Assembly: GCF_007483685.1 (NCBI RefSeq)
Contig: NZ_VMKN01000002.1
Coordinates: forward strand, 273,452 to 337,451
DNA from: Litoribacter populi
GTDB lineage: Bacteria > Bacteroidota > Bacteroidia > Cytophagales > Cyclobacteriaceae
Direction of reading: 5' to 3'
Length of the DNA: 64,000 nucleotides
The notes beneath the pieces are model-generated. The model was not told the origin of the DNA. It searched no databases and saw only the letters and a program-made list of their open reading frames with translations. Every line of letters starts with the position of its first letter. Within the stretch, counting starts at the first letter, position 1. Position numbers and translations under genes: made by a program. Below, piece after piece: positions 1 to 7,883 of the stretch.

Positions 1-145
1 ATTTCCCGCATCCGGACTTGCCCATCACCGAAACGAACTCTCCCTTTTTAACATCCAGACAAACTTCCTTCAGCACCTGGGTTTTCTCAGGACTAAAGAA
101 ATACTTACTTACATTTTGGGTTCTTAGAACACTGCTTCTCTGCAT
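1..145 (-). CDS. ABC transporter ATP-binding protein (partial, MacB/LolD type)
   Basis: Only the first 48 codons lie in the window; the gene continues beyond position 1. The translation has the usual N-terminal beta strands of an ABC ATPase and a Walker A motif, GKSGCGK, at residues 42-48. It starts 8 bases after the stop of the FtsX/MacB-type permease and follows an HlyD-type adaptor gene in the same direction. The three therefore form a tripartite exporter operon in which this subunit would power the permease from the cytoplasm. Because the signature motif, Walker B and D-loop are outside the window, the subfamily rests on gene context. The substrate is unknown. Confidence 0.85.
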   Translation of the reverse strand, partial: MQRSSVLRTQNVSKYFFSPEKTQVLKEVCLDVKKGEFVSVMGKSGCGK

Positions 146-153
146 AATCGTAA

Positions 154-1407
154 TTATTTCCCCCGGATAATGTCCACTGGGTCTATTTTGCTGGCCTTTC
201 GCGCAGGAAAATACCCGGCGAAATAGGTTGTCACCACACTAAATACTCCTGCTATCATATAATATCTAGGATTGAAATCTACCGGAAACGTCTTGATGGT
301 GGGCAAGGCTTCTGTTTCGAAAGGAATCCTCTCTATTCCCAAACCGGCCATGTAACCTAAAATCAACCCCAATGCGCCGCCAACAACTCCAATAGTGAGC
401 GCAATCATAATAAAAATCATATTGACATCTCTCCCTGAAAATCCAATTGCCTTCAAAATGGCAATAGTGTCCATTTTCTCATAGATCATCATGTTGAGAA
501 TATTGTAGATGCCAAAACCGGAGACTACCAGCAGCGTAATCCCTACAGCATAACTAATCATTGACCTTACCTGGGTGCCGGTTTCAAACTGTGCATTCAC
601 GGTCTGGATGTCATCTGCATCTACCTGATAGATCTGTGAGAGTTCCTTGGCCATTTCTGGTGCAAGATTAAGATCATGGAGCTTGACCTGTATGTCAGTC
701 ACATAAGATGAGGGTTCTCCCAACATTTTCTGAACCGTGTTTATTGAAGCATAACTCTGGACATTATCCACATCGCCAAGGCCAGATTGAAAATACCCTA
801 CTACCTTCAGCTGCATCCGGTTACCTTGCGCGGTGGTCACCTGGATCAGGTCGCCGATTTCGGCAAGCATCCTATCGGCAGCGCCTTTTCCCAGAATCAC
901 ACTATTCAGTGTATTGTTGAGGTCTTGGACATTGCCTGTGGTAATATAATCCTCAAAGGCAAATAGATCCGCCTCCTTTTCCACATTGACACCGTTGATT
1001 ACCCCGGTGATATCGATGGTACCTACATTGTAAAATACCTGAGTGGTAATTTTAGGAGCCACACCTAAAACGCGCTGGTCATTCTCCAAACTTTCCATGA
1101 TAGGACCGCTGTTGTGGATATCTAGTCTGGAGGCACTGGGCTTGATAGAGCGAATCACATGATGAGATTCTTTGTCATAAAGCTGAATGGGTTGCTCTGG
1201 ATTGGGCTTAACTTCATTGTAAAAACGAATGTGTGGTGTCCTGTTAAGTATAAGTCCGTCCAACATGGAGTTGAGGCCATTCATAAAGCCAAGCAGCGCC
1301 ACAAACATGGTGATACTGAAAACTACCCCTACCCCAGCAATGACTGTTTGCTTGCCTCGGGCCACCATAAGAGCCCAAGCGATTTCGGTTATCAAACCCC
1401 ACATCAT
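154..1407 (-). CDS. ABC transporter permease, FtsX/MacB family
   Basis: A 417-residue inner-membrane protein with the MacB layout: one N-terminal transmembrane helix (about 22-42), a periplasmic domain of about 240 residues (MacB_PCD type), then three helices near 284-309, 330-358 and 382-399. It ends with PARKASKIDPVDIIRG, the typical C-terminal signature of FtsX-like permeases. Its start overlaps the stop of the upstream adaptor gene as ATGA (1404-1407), and the ATPase gene follows 8 bases after its stop, so the three are translationally coupled. The family couples ATP hydrolysis in the cytoplasm to export of lipoproteins, peptides or drugs through mechanical movement of the periplasmic domain. 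The substrate cannot be read from the sequence. Confidence 0.92.
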   Translation of the reverse strand: MMWGLITEIAWALMVARGKQTVIAGVGVVFSITMFVALLGFMNGLNSMLDGLILNRTPHIRFYNEVKPNPEQPIQLYDKESHHVIRSIKPSASRLDIHNSGPIMESLENDQRVLGVAPKITTQVFYNVGTIDITGVINGVNVEKEADLFAFEDYITTGNVQDLNNTLNSVILGKGAADRMLAEIGDLIQVTTAQGNRMQLKVVGYFQSGLGDVDNVQSYASINTVQKMLGEPSSYVTDIQVKLHDLNLAPEMAKELSQIYQVDADDIQTVNAQFETGTQVRSMISYAVGITLLVVSGFGIYNILNMMIYEKMDTIAILKAIGFSGRDVNMIFIMIALTIGVVGGALGLILGYMAGLGIERIPFETEALPTIKTFPVDFNPRYYMIAGVFSVVTTYFAGYFPARKASKIDPVDIIRGK

Positions 1408-2492
1408 GGTCTTCTGATGAGTTTGGTACCCTCATCCACCCCGTTGAGCAGTTCCACCTTTTGAAAATCCCTGATTCCCATCTCTACCTCCAAAGTGTCT
1501 TTGTCCTCCGTTACCACAAACATTTCCTGGTAGATATAATTACGAGGCACCAACAAGGTTTCCTTGTTCTCCCTGATCAAAATATTTGCTTCTAAGGTAA
1601 GGAAAGGAAAAAGCTGGTCGGGAGCTACGGTAAACTTGGCTTCCACAGTAAAGCTTTTACTCGCCTGGTTAAGTATAGGGTTGATTTTGGTTATTATAGC
1701 CTCAAAACTTTGCCCCCTATAGCTATCCATGCTCACAAAGACTTTTTGACCTGGCTTCACTTTGACAATATCATACTCATCTACTTGGAGCTCTAGAAAA
1801 TACGCTCCGGCTTGACCCAATACCGCCAAGGGCGTCTGTGGAGAAACCAGCTCGCCTTTTTCCATCAAAACAGAAAACACCACCCCATCCAATCGGGAGG
1901 TCACCAAAAAGTCATCTTCCAAAGCCCTGCTGATCTTCAAGTTTTGATAGGCCTGTCTGTCCTGGAAATCTATTTCCCTTTTTAGCTCTTCATACCTGAT
2001 CTTACTGGATTGATATTGAGTCATGGAATTCCTGTAGTTGAGCTCCCTCCTCTCCATTTCCGTTTCTGTGCCTACCCCTTGATTTTTGAGTCTTTTTTGC
2101 CTTTCCAGCATGAGAGAGTCATTCTCTAATTGGCTTTTTGCCAATTCTACGGCAATCTCCAAATCCCTCAACCGGCTTTGGTTGGCCTGTTGGTCCGCAA
2201 AGGCTCGGGCCAGTTCTGCACTTTCTCGATTGAGTTTTCCGGACTCGTTGTAAATAGAAATAATCGGATCGCCCTTTTTGACCGTGTCTCCTTCTTGAGC
2301 ATATACCTCATCTACCAAGCCGGAAACTGATGCATAGGCTTGGTATTGTCCCTGGCTCTTGACGATCCCGGAAGCATATACGGATTCGGAGATGTTTCCC
2401 CGTTGTACGGTCGTGGTCTCATAATTTTCCCCGCAGGAAAAAACCAACAACAAACTGCAACCCAGCAAAAAGTATTTTCCAGTTGAATCCAT
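1404..2492 (-). CDS. Efflux periplasmic adaptor subunit (HlyD/RND-MFP type lipoprotein)
   Basis: I take the start at 2492, giving 362 residues. This makes the N-terminus a lipoprotein signal (KYFLLGCSLLLVFSC, Cys20); an in-frame extension to 2540 would bury that signal. The chain then shows a biotinyl-lipoyl-like half (VYASGIVKSQGQ), a long coiled-coil hairpin around residues 85-180 rich in Lys, Glu and Arg, the second lipoyl half (RLDGVVFSVLMEKGELV) and a beta-barrel domain. This is the membrane fusion protein architecture that bridges a MacB-like permease to an outer-membrane channel. No TolC-type gene is in the window. The stop overlaps the permease start by 4 bases. Confidence 0.9.
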   Translation of the reverse strand: MDSTGKYFLLGCSLLLVFSCGENYETTTVQRGNISESVYASGIVKSQGQYQAYASVSGLVDEVYAQEGDTVKKGDPIISIYNESGKLNRESAELARAFADQQANQSRLRDLEIAVELAKSQLENDSLMLERQKRLKNQGVGTETEMERRELNYRNSMTQYQSSKIRYEELKREIDFQDRQAYQNLKISRALEDDFLVTSRLDGVVFSVLMEKGELVSPQTPLAVLGQAGAYFLELQVDEYDIVKVKPGQKVFVSMDSYRGQSFEAIITKINPILNQASKSFTVEAKFTVAPDQLFPFLTLEANILIRENKETLLVPRNYIYQEMFVVTEDKDTLEVEMGIRDFQKVELLNGVDEGTKLIRRP

Positions 2493-2570
2493 GACCGAAT
2501 AGTTGTAGCTACTTTTAAAGATAAGTAAAAGTAAGCACATGCCGAACCTTAAAAAATGACCTGTATCATA

Positions 2571-2595
2571 AAAAAAGCTCCACGAAGGGAGCTTT
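2571..2595 (-). terminator. Rho-independent terminator of the DEAD-box helicase gene
   Basis: A perfect 8-bp stem (2574-2581 with 2588-2595) and a 6-base loop lie just after the helicase stop. Read on the minus strand the stem runs into six U. It separates the helicase from the exporter operon. Confidence 0.85.
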
Positions 2596-2601
2596 CTATT
2601 T

Positions 2602-3969
2602 TTAGGATCGTTTTTTATTCTTACCCTGAGTTTTCATCTGGTTTCGGTTTCTCTTGGCTTTCTGCCTTTGATGTTTCCGAGGATCAGCAGCCGGTTTTTC
2701 CTGGTAGCTGGATTTGGGCTTTGCTTTTTTCTCATGGAATGCACCCAGATAATCTGGATCGTTTCTTTTCTTTTGGTTGTCAATCTCACGGGCATAGGCC
2801 TGTTTCTCAGCAAATGGCGTATCTGGAATCTTCACCTCATCGGGGATGTGACTTTCAGGCACAGTCATCCGGATGATTTCCTCAATCTTTTCGAAATGGA
2901 GTTCCTCTACCGGATTGATAAAAGTAATGGCCTTGCCCTCCTGCTCGGCTCTCCCCGTACGGCCGATTCTATGAACATAATCTTCATAGATCAAAGGCAC
3001 ATCAAAATTGATCACGTGGCTGACCATAGAAATATCCAATCCTCTCGAAGCCACATCTGTAGCTACCAGAATCCGGACATCACCACCCTTAAACTGCTCC
3101 ATGGAGTTGATTCGGGTGTTTTGCCCCTTATTGGCATGAATCACCCTAACCTCTCCCAGTTTTTTTCTCACTATATAATTGAATACCTCTTCGGCATTTT
3201 TTCTTGATTTGGTGAAAATCATGGCTCTTTTCACTTCCTCTCCCTGAAGAAGATGTTCCAAAAGATTGATTTTCGCCTTGATGTTAGGCACTAGGTATTT
3301 GACCTGCTCGATGGTCTCAGCAGTGGTAGCCTGGAGAGCTACTTCTACCCTTTCGGGGAATTCCAGAAACTCTTGGCTTATGATTTCAACTTTATCTGCA
3401 AAGGTTGCCGAAAACAACAGGTTTTGTCTTTTCACTGGGATGATTTCCAAAATGGAACGGATCTGGCGCATAAAACCCATATCCATCATCTTGTCGGCCT
3501 CATCCATAACCATGGTTTTGATTTCCTTTACAAAAATCTCCCCTCGGCTATAAAGATCCATAAACCTACCCGGTGTAGATACAATCACATCCACCCCTTG
3601 TTGAACTTTCTCGATTTGAGTTTTTGGCCCGATGCCGCCATAAAGACACACATATCTCAAATCTGTATATTTCCCAAACTGGAGGATGGCTTCTTCAATC
3701 TGCATCACCAACTCTCTGGTTGGAGCCAAAATAAGTGCACGGGGATGCATTCCTTGGGCATATTTGATCTTCATCAGGATCGGAAGCACATAGGCGGCGG
3801 TTTTCCCCGTTCCGGTTTGCGCAATCCCCAAAACATCATGTCCGGCAAGTGCCAATGGAATGGCCTTAGCCTGTATAGGTGTCGGTTTTTCAAAACCTGC
3901 CTCCCGAACAGCTTCCAAAAGCTGCTTATTTAATTTAAATTCTTCAAAACTTACGGGGCTGTCCGACAT
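2602..3969 (-). CDS. DEAD/DEAH-box ATP-dependent RNA helicase
   Basis: A superfamily 2 RNA helicase of 455 residues. The start at 3969 (MSDSPVSFEEF) is chosen because the Q-motif region (PTPIQAKAIP) follows at the normal distance; an in-frame extension to 4173 would run across the divergent dihydroorotase gene. Motifs in order: AQTGTGKT (50-57, motif I), PTRELVMQ (Ia), VMDEADKMMD (II), LFSATF (III), VATDVASRGLDIS (V) and HRIGRTGRAEQ (VI). The C-terminal tail is rich in Lys, Arg and Gln, as in RhlE-type helicases that remodel ribosomal RNA or mRNA. It is transcribed away from the dihydroorotase gene across a 70-base shared upstream region and ends at its own terminator. Confidence 0.93.
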   Translation of the reverse strand: MSDSPVSFEEFKLNKQLLEAVREAGFEKPTPIQAKAIPLALAGHDVLGIAQTGTGKTAAYVLPILMKIKYAQGMHPRALILAPTRELVMQIEEAILQFGKYTDLRYVCLYGGIGPKTQIEKVQQGVDVIVSTPGRFMDLYSRGEIFVKEIKTMVMDEADKMMDMGFMRQIRSILEIIPVKRQNLLFSATFADKVEIISQEFLEFPERVEVALQATTAETIEQVKYLVPNIKAKINLLEHLLQGEEVKRAMIFTKSRKNAEEVFNYIVRKKLGEVRVIHANKGQNTRINSMEQFKGGDVRILVATDVASRGLDISMVSHVINFDVPLIYEDYVHRIGRTGRAEQEGKAITFINPVEELHFEKIEEIIRMTVPESHIPDEVKIPDTPFAEKQAYAREIDNQKKRNDPDYLGAFHEKKAKPKSSYQEKPAADPRKHQRQKAKRNRNQMKTQGKNKKRS

Positions 3970-4039
3970 GTTTACTATTTTTAAGGATACAATTTTAGAA
4001 ATATTAAAAGCAGAAAATCCATAAGTAAGTTCAAAACCT

Positions 4040-5380
4040 ATGAAAAGCATCTTAATAACAAATGCAAATATAGTAAATGAAGGACAGATATCCCGAGGAG
4101 ACGTGTTGGTAAGGGACGGACTCATCTTTGTGGCCGGGGGCGACCTCAGTGGACACGAGGCTGACATCCGCATCGATGCGAAGGGAAAATACCTGCTCCC
4201 AGGAATAATTGACGATCAGGTTCACTTCAGGGAACCGGGGCTTACACACAAAGCAGACATCAAAACCGAAAGCCGGGCCGCAGTGGCCGGGGGCATCACT
4301 TCCTACATGGAAATGCCCAACACAGTACCCCAATCTACCACAATCGAACTGCTGGAAGAAAAATATAAGATAGCTTCTGATACTTCCCTAGCTAACTATT
4401 CATTTTATCTTGGCGCCACCAATGACAATTTGGAGGAACTCCTAAAAGTAGACCCTCAAAACGTCTGCGGCATTAAAGTTTTCCAAGGCTCCTCCACAGG
4501 TAATATGCTGGTAGATAATCTGGAAACTCTGGAAAAAATATTTGAGAAAAGCCCCATCCTCATCGCCACTCACAGCGAAAATGATGATATGATCAAGGCT
4601 AATTTTGAGAAATATCAGCAAGAATTTGGGGAGGACATCCCCATTAAATACCATCCATTGATCCGCTCAGCAGAAGCCTGCTATGATGCTTCAAAAAAAG
4701 TAGTGGACTTGGCTAGAAAGCACGGGACAAAGTTACACATCCTTCATATCAGTACCGCGAAGGAAGTCAGTCTTTTTGATAACAACATTCCTTTGGAAGA
4801 GAAAAGAATCACTGCCGAAGCCTGCGTGCATCATTTGTGGTTTTCTGATGCAGACTATGATGAAAAAGGCACTTTTATCAAATGGAATCCTGCTGTAAAA
4901 ACCGCAGCTGACAGAGATGAAATCTTAAGAGGTGTGTTAGACAACCGCATCGATGTGATTGCGACTGACCATGCACCGCATACCAAGGAGGAAAAAAACA
5001 ATAAATATGCCCAGGCACCTTCTGGAGGACCATTGGTTCAACACTGCCTTGTCGCCATGTTAGAGATGTACCACCAGAAAAAAATCAGCCTGGAGACAAT
5101 CGTGCAGAAGATGTGTCACCATCCGGCCATTCTCTTCGAAGTCGAGAAAAGAGGATATATCCGCCCAAGTTTCCATGCCGATTTGGTATTAGTGGACCTG
5201 GACAATCCGTGGAAGGTGACATCTGAGAATGTGCTTTCCAAGTGCGGCTGGTCTCCTTTTGAGGGGCAGACATTTAAGTCAAGAGTGACCCACACGATCG
5301 TTTCCGGGCATTTGGCGTACGAAAATGGCGTGTTCCATGAGGACAAGATGGGCGAAAGATTAAAATTTTCCAGAAAATAA
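4040..5380 (+). CDS. pyrC: Dihydroorotase (class I)
   Basis: A 446-residue amidohydrolase that interconverts N-carbamoyl-aspartate and dihydroorotate in pyrimidine synthesis. The family signatures are clear: FREPG at 63-67, the possible carboxylated Lys146 (GIKVFQGSSTG), His178 (ATHSEN), His236 (LHILHIS) and Asp310 (VIATDHAPHTK). The first zinc ligand of the usual HxH pair is replaced: the sequence reads DDQVHF, so Gln60 stands where His is expected and only His62 remains. The ATG sits in the context ACCTATG without a Shine-Dalgarno sequence, as at several other genes here. CarB of the same pathway is also in the window but not adjacent. Confidence 0.92.
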   Translation: MKSILITNANIVNEGQISRGDVLVRDGLIFVAGGDLSGHEADIRIDAKGKYLLPGIIDDQVHFREPGLTHKADIKTESRAAVAGGITSYMEMPNTVPQSTTIELLEEKYKIASDTSLANYSFYLGATNDNLEELLKVDPQNVCGIKVFQGSSTGNMLVDNLETLEKIFEKSPILIATHSENDDMIKANFEKYQQEFGEDIPIKYHPLIRSAEACYDASKKVVDLARKHGTKLHILHISTAKEVSLFDNNIPLEEKRITAEACVHHLWFSDADYDEKGTFIKWNPAVKTAADRDEILRGVLDNRIDVIATDHAPHTKEEKNNKYAQAPSGGPLVQHCLVAMLEMYHQKKISLETIVQKMCHHPAILFEVEKRGYIRPSFHADLVLVDLDNPWKVTSENVLSKCGWSPFEGQTFKSRVTHTIVSGHLAYENGVFHEDKMGERLKFSRK

Positions 5381-5391
5381 TTCCTAGACTA

Positions 5392-5422
5392 TTGCGTCGA
5401 ATAGACCAAAATACTACCTTTG
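5392..5422 (+). promoter_or_regulatory. Candidate Bacteroidota promoter of tRNA-His
   Basis: TTG at 5392-5394 and TACCTTTG at 5415-5422 are separated by 20 bases. This matches the -33/-7 pattern known for the Bacteroidota primary sigma factor. The tRNA starts about 40 bases downstream. Confidence 0.7.
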
Positions 5423-5462
5423 CAATCCATTCAGGAAACAGATTCTGAAAAAGATATTAAAC

Positions 5463-5537
5463 GGTGGTTGTAGCTCAGCTGGTTAGAGCGCTGGTTTGTG
5501 GATCCAGAGGTCGCCGGTTCGAACCCGGTCTTCCACC
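5463..5537 (+). tRNA. tRNA-His (anticodon GTG)
   Basis: A cloverleaf with anticodon GTG in the loop TTGTGGA, D-stem GAGC paired with GCTC, and T-loop TTCGAAC. An extra 5' G (5463) faces C73 (5537), the identity element of tRNA-His. The CCA end is not fully encoded. The acceptor stem as I fold it has two adjacent U-U mismatches (pairs 5-68 and 6-67), and the anticodon stem has one at 31-39, which is unusual but does not change the call. Confidence 0.93.
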
Positions 5538-5539
5538 CA

Positions 5540-5573
5540 AACCCCTTGATTTATCAAGGGGTTTTCTTTTTTC
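5540..5573 (+). terminator. Rho-independent terminator after tRNA-His
   Basis: A 10-bp perfect stem (5540-5549 with 5554-5563), a TTTA loop and a T-rich tail directly follow the tRNA. Confidence 0.92.
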
Positions 5574-5731
5574 AAGCCAATGGCTAGTTTTATTGGCATT
5601 TTAATTGTTCTTGGTGACTTAAATTAAAAAGATAATAGGCAATGTTTACATTATTTAAATCTTCGCCCTTAATCCCAAAGGTTAAACCAGTGGATTTGCG
5701 TTTTATTAGTTTATATCTAAACAAGTTTGAT

Positions 5732-5820
5732 GAATCCCTCCGCAATTGGGAGGAGCTACAAAAAGACTCAACTTCAGCAGTTCGATAACAACAAGACCAT
5801 CTTCGGATGGTCTTTTTTTT
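5732..5820 (+). ncRNA. Candidate small RNA with its own terminator
   Basis: Between the tRNA-His terminator and the debranching enzyme gene lies about 330 bases without a convincing protein gene. It contains a short hairpin (CCTCC pairing with GGAGG near 5736-5754), then a very strong terminator: a 9-bp stem at 5793-5801/5806-5814 with a TTCG tetraloop and a tail of eight T. A terminator that belongs to no upstream protein gene implies an independent transcript. The frame at 5727-5924 runs straight through the terminator and has no recognisable protein features, so I do not call it a gene. No known RNA family is recognised. Confidence 0.4.
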
Positions 5821-5904
5821 GTCCTTTTGTTTTTCTTTCCCTCACAAAAAGGTATTTTTATAGTTGTACAAATAATTGTACTAACTGCATCAAACCACTA
5901 ACCT

Positions 5905-7821
5905 ATGAGCTGCATACACTTTGATAAGACTCAACTTATCAATTTAAATTATTCTTTAGAAAAAGAAATTATTCGGGCCAACAAATCCGGTTGCTACACC
6001 AACTCCACTATAACCGGCTGCAACACAAGAAAGTATCATGGACTATTGGTAGCCCCACAACCCCAAATTGATTCACAGCACCATGTTATGCTCTCCAATG
6101 TGCACGAAACGGTAGTCCAACACGGTGCAAGTTTTAACCTTGGAATTGCCAAATACCCAGGCACCTATTCTCCTCGCGGACATAAGTATCTGGAAGATTT
6201 CGATACCGAACCCATCCCCAAACTCACTTATCGAGTAGGTGGAGTAGTCTTGCAGAAGGAAATTATTTTGGATTCCAACCGAGACAGGGTGATGATCCGA
6301 TATACTTTATTGGAAGCTCATAGCCCTACCAAACTTCGGTTACAACCATTTCTGGCCTTTCGCGGTCACCATAGCCTTTCAAAAGCGAACACCTACGTCA
6401 ACAAGAAGTACAAAAAAGTAGACCAAGGGCTAATGTTTAGGCTATACGAGGCCTATGACCCACTTTACCTGCAACTTTCGAAGAAAGGTGAATTTGTCCC
6501 CGCACCGGACTGGTATTACGATATAGAGTATATCCGTGAAAGGGAAAGAGGATATGATTATCATGAGGACTTATACGTACCGGGATATTTTGAGGTGGAA
6601 ATCACCAAAGATGAGCCGATAATCTTTTCAGCAGGACTTCAAGAGGCAAAAGCGGCCACCAGAAAACAGTCCTTTGAAAAAGAGGTGGCCAGAAGGTTCC
6701 CAAGAAACAACTTCGCCAATTGCCTTAAAAACTCTGCCGGACAATTTGTCGCCAAAAGAGACGGAAAAACCCACGTTATTGCTGGATTCCCCTGGTTTGG
6801 CTGGTGGGGAAGAGATACCTTTATAGCTGCCCCAGGATTAACACTTACTTTGGGGCAAAAGGACACTTTCCTTGAAATCATGGAAACCATGACCCGTGAT
6901 ATGAAAGGTCCACTTTTCCCCAACGTCGGGAGTGGAGTTAATACCAACATGAACTCCCTTGACGCTCCAATGTGGTATTTCTGGGCATTGCAGCAATATG
7001 TGATTTTTACAGAGGACGAAGCCACCATCAAAGACAAGCATCTCAAGTACATGAAGCAGATCATTGATGGCTTTATAGCAGGAACGGATTTCAACATACG
7101 AGTGCAGGAAAACGGTCTTCTCTACGGAGGTGAGGAAGGAAAGGCACTGACTTGGATGGATGCAGTAACCGATGATGGTCCGGTAACTCCAAGAATCGGC
7201 TGCCCTGTGGAGATCAACGCCCTATGGTACAATGCGCTCTGCTTTTATTATTCTCTTTCAGGAGATGAAAATATCAATGAACTGGCACAAAAAGTCAGGA
7301 ATTCATTTGAGGAAAACTTTTGGGATGACCGAAAAGGCTATTTGGCCGATGTGGTAAACAATGGTGAAAAAGATTGGTCGATCAGGCCAAATATGATTTT
7401 CGCCACCTCCCTTCCTTTTAGACCCTTATCTGACTTTCAAAACGATTCGATTCTGGAAACAGCTAGGGCTAAGCTCCTTACCACACGGGGATTGAGGACT
7501 CTTTCGCCTGACGATCCGCGATATAAAGGTTACTATCAGGGGAACCAATATGAGCGGGACAACGCTTATCATCAAGGGACGGTATGGCCTTGGTTGTTAG
7601 GTCATTTTATGGAAGGTTACCTGCGTATCCATGGTGATAAAGGTAAAATACTGATCGAGAAAACCATAACGGCATTTGACGATGTCATGACCCAATATGG
7701 TGTGGGCACCGTAGCGGAAATTTATGACGGGGATCCGCCTCATCGTCCTAAAGGAGCCATTTCCCAAGCCTGGAGTGTGGGAGAAATGCTTAGGATGATG
7801 CATTTAGTCAATAAACTTTAA
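5905..7821 (+). CDS. Glycogen debranching enzyme (amylo-alpha-1,6-glucosidase family, GH133 type)
   Basis: A 638-residue cytoplasmic enzyme of the archaeal/bacterial glycogen-debranching type. The N-terminal domain begins with CNTRKYHGLLVA, typical of GDE_N; the C-terminal (alpha/alpha)6-barrel carries FPWFGWWGRDTF (about 295-306), PRIGCPVEINALWYNAL and GTVWPWLLGHF. The expected reaction is hydrolysis of alpha-1,6 branch points of glycogen-like glucans. It is the first of three co-directional genes with a glycosyltransferase and a GH57 amylase, an arrangement I recall as conserved in Bacteroidota. No promoter box was found with confidence; the start has the ACCTATG context. Confidence 0.9.
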   Translation: MSCIHFDKTQLINLNYSLEKEIIRANKSGCYTNSTITGCNTRKYHGLLVAPQPQIDSQHHVMLSNVHETVVQHGASFNLGIAKYPGTYSPRGHKYLEDFDTEPIPKLTYRVGGVVLQKEIILDSNRDRVMIRYTLLEAHSPTKLRLQPFLAFRGHHSLSKANTYVNKKYKKVDQGLMFRLYEAYDPLYLQLSKKGEFVPAPDWYYDIEYIRERERGYDYHEDLYVPGYFEVEITKDEPIIFSAGLQEAKAATRKQSFEKEVARRFPRNNFANCLKNSAGQFVAKRDGKTHVIAGFPWFGWWGRDTFIAAPGLTLTLGQKDTFLEIMETMTRDMKGPLFPNVGSGVNTNMNSLDAPMWYFWALQQYVIFTEDEATIKDKHLKYMKQIIDGFIAGTDFNIRVQENGLLYGGEEGKALTWMDAVTDDGPVTPRIGCPVEINALWYNALCFYYSLSGDENINELAQKVRNSFEENFWDDRKGYLADVVNNGEKDWSIRPNMIFATSLPFRPLSDFQNDSILETARAKLLTTRGLRTLSPDDPRYKGYYQGNQYERDNAYHQGTVWPWLLGHFMEGYLRIHGDKGKILIEKTITAFDDVMTQYGVGTVAEIYDGDPPHRPKGAISQAWSVGEMLRMMHLVNKL

Positions 7822-7883
7822 TTTTTTTTGGATGCCCCCTGTCACCCTCAGGGTCATTCATTGAGCCACTTAACCCGAAACAC

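Noticed and set aside
3970-4173. N-terminal extension of the DEAD-box helicase
   Set aside because: It would overlap the divergent dihydroorotase gene and has no helicase-like sequence.
5727-5924. 65-codon frame upstream of the debranching enzyme gene
   Set aside because: It runs through a strong terminator and has no recognisable features; the region fits a small RNA better.
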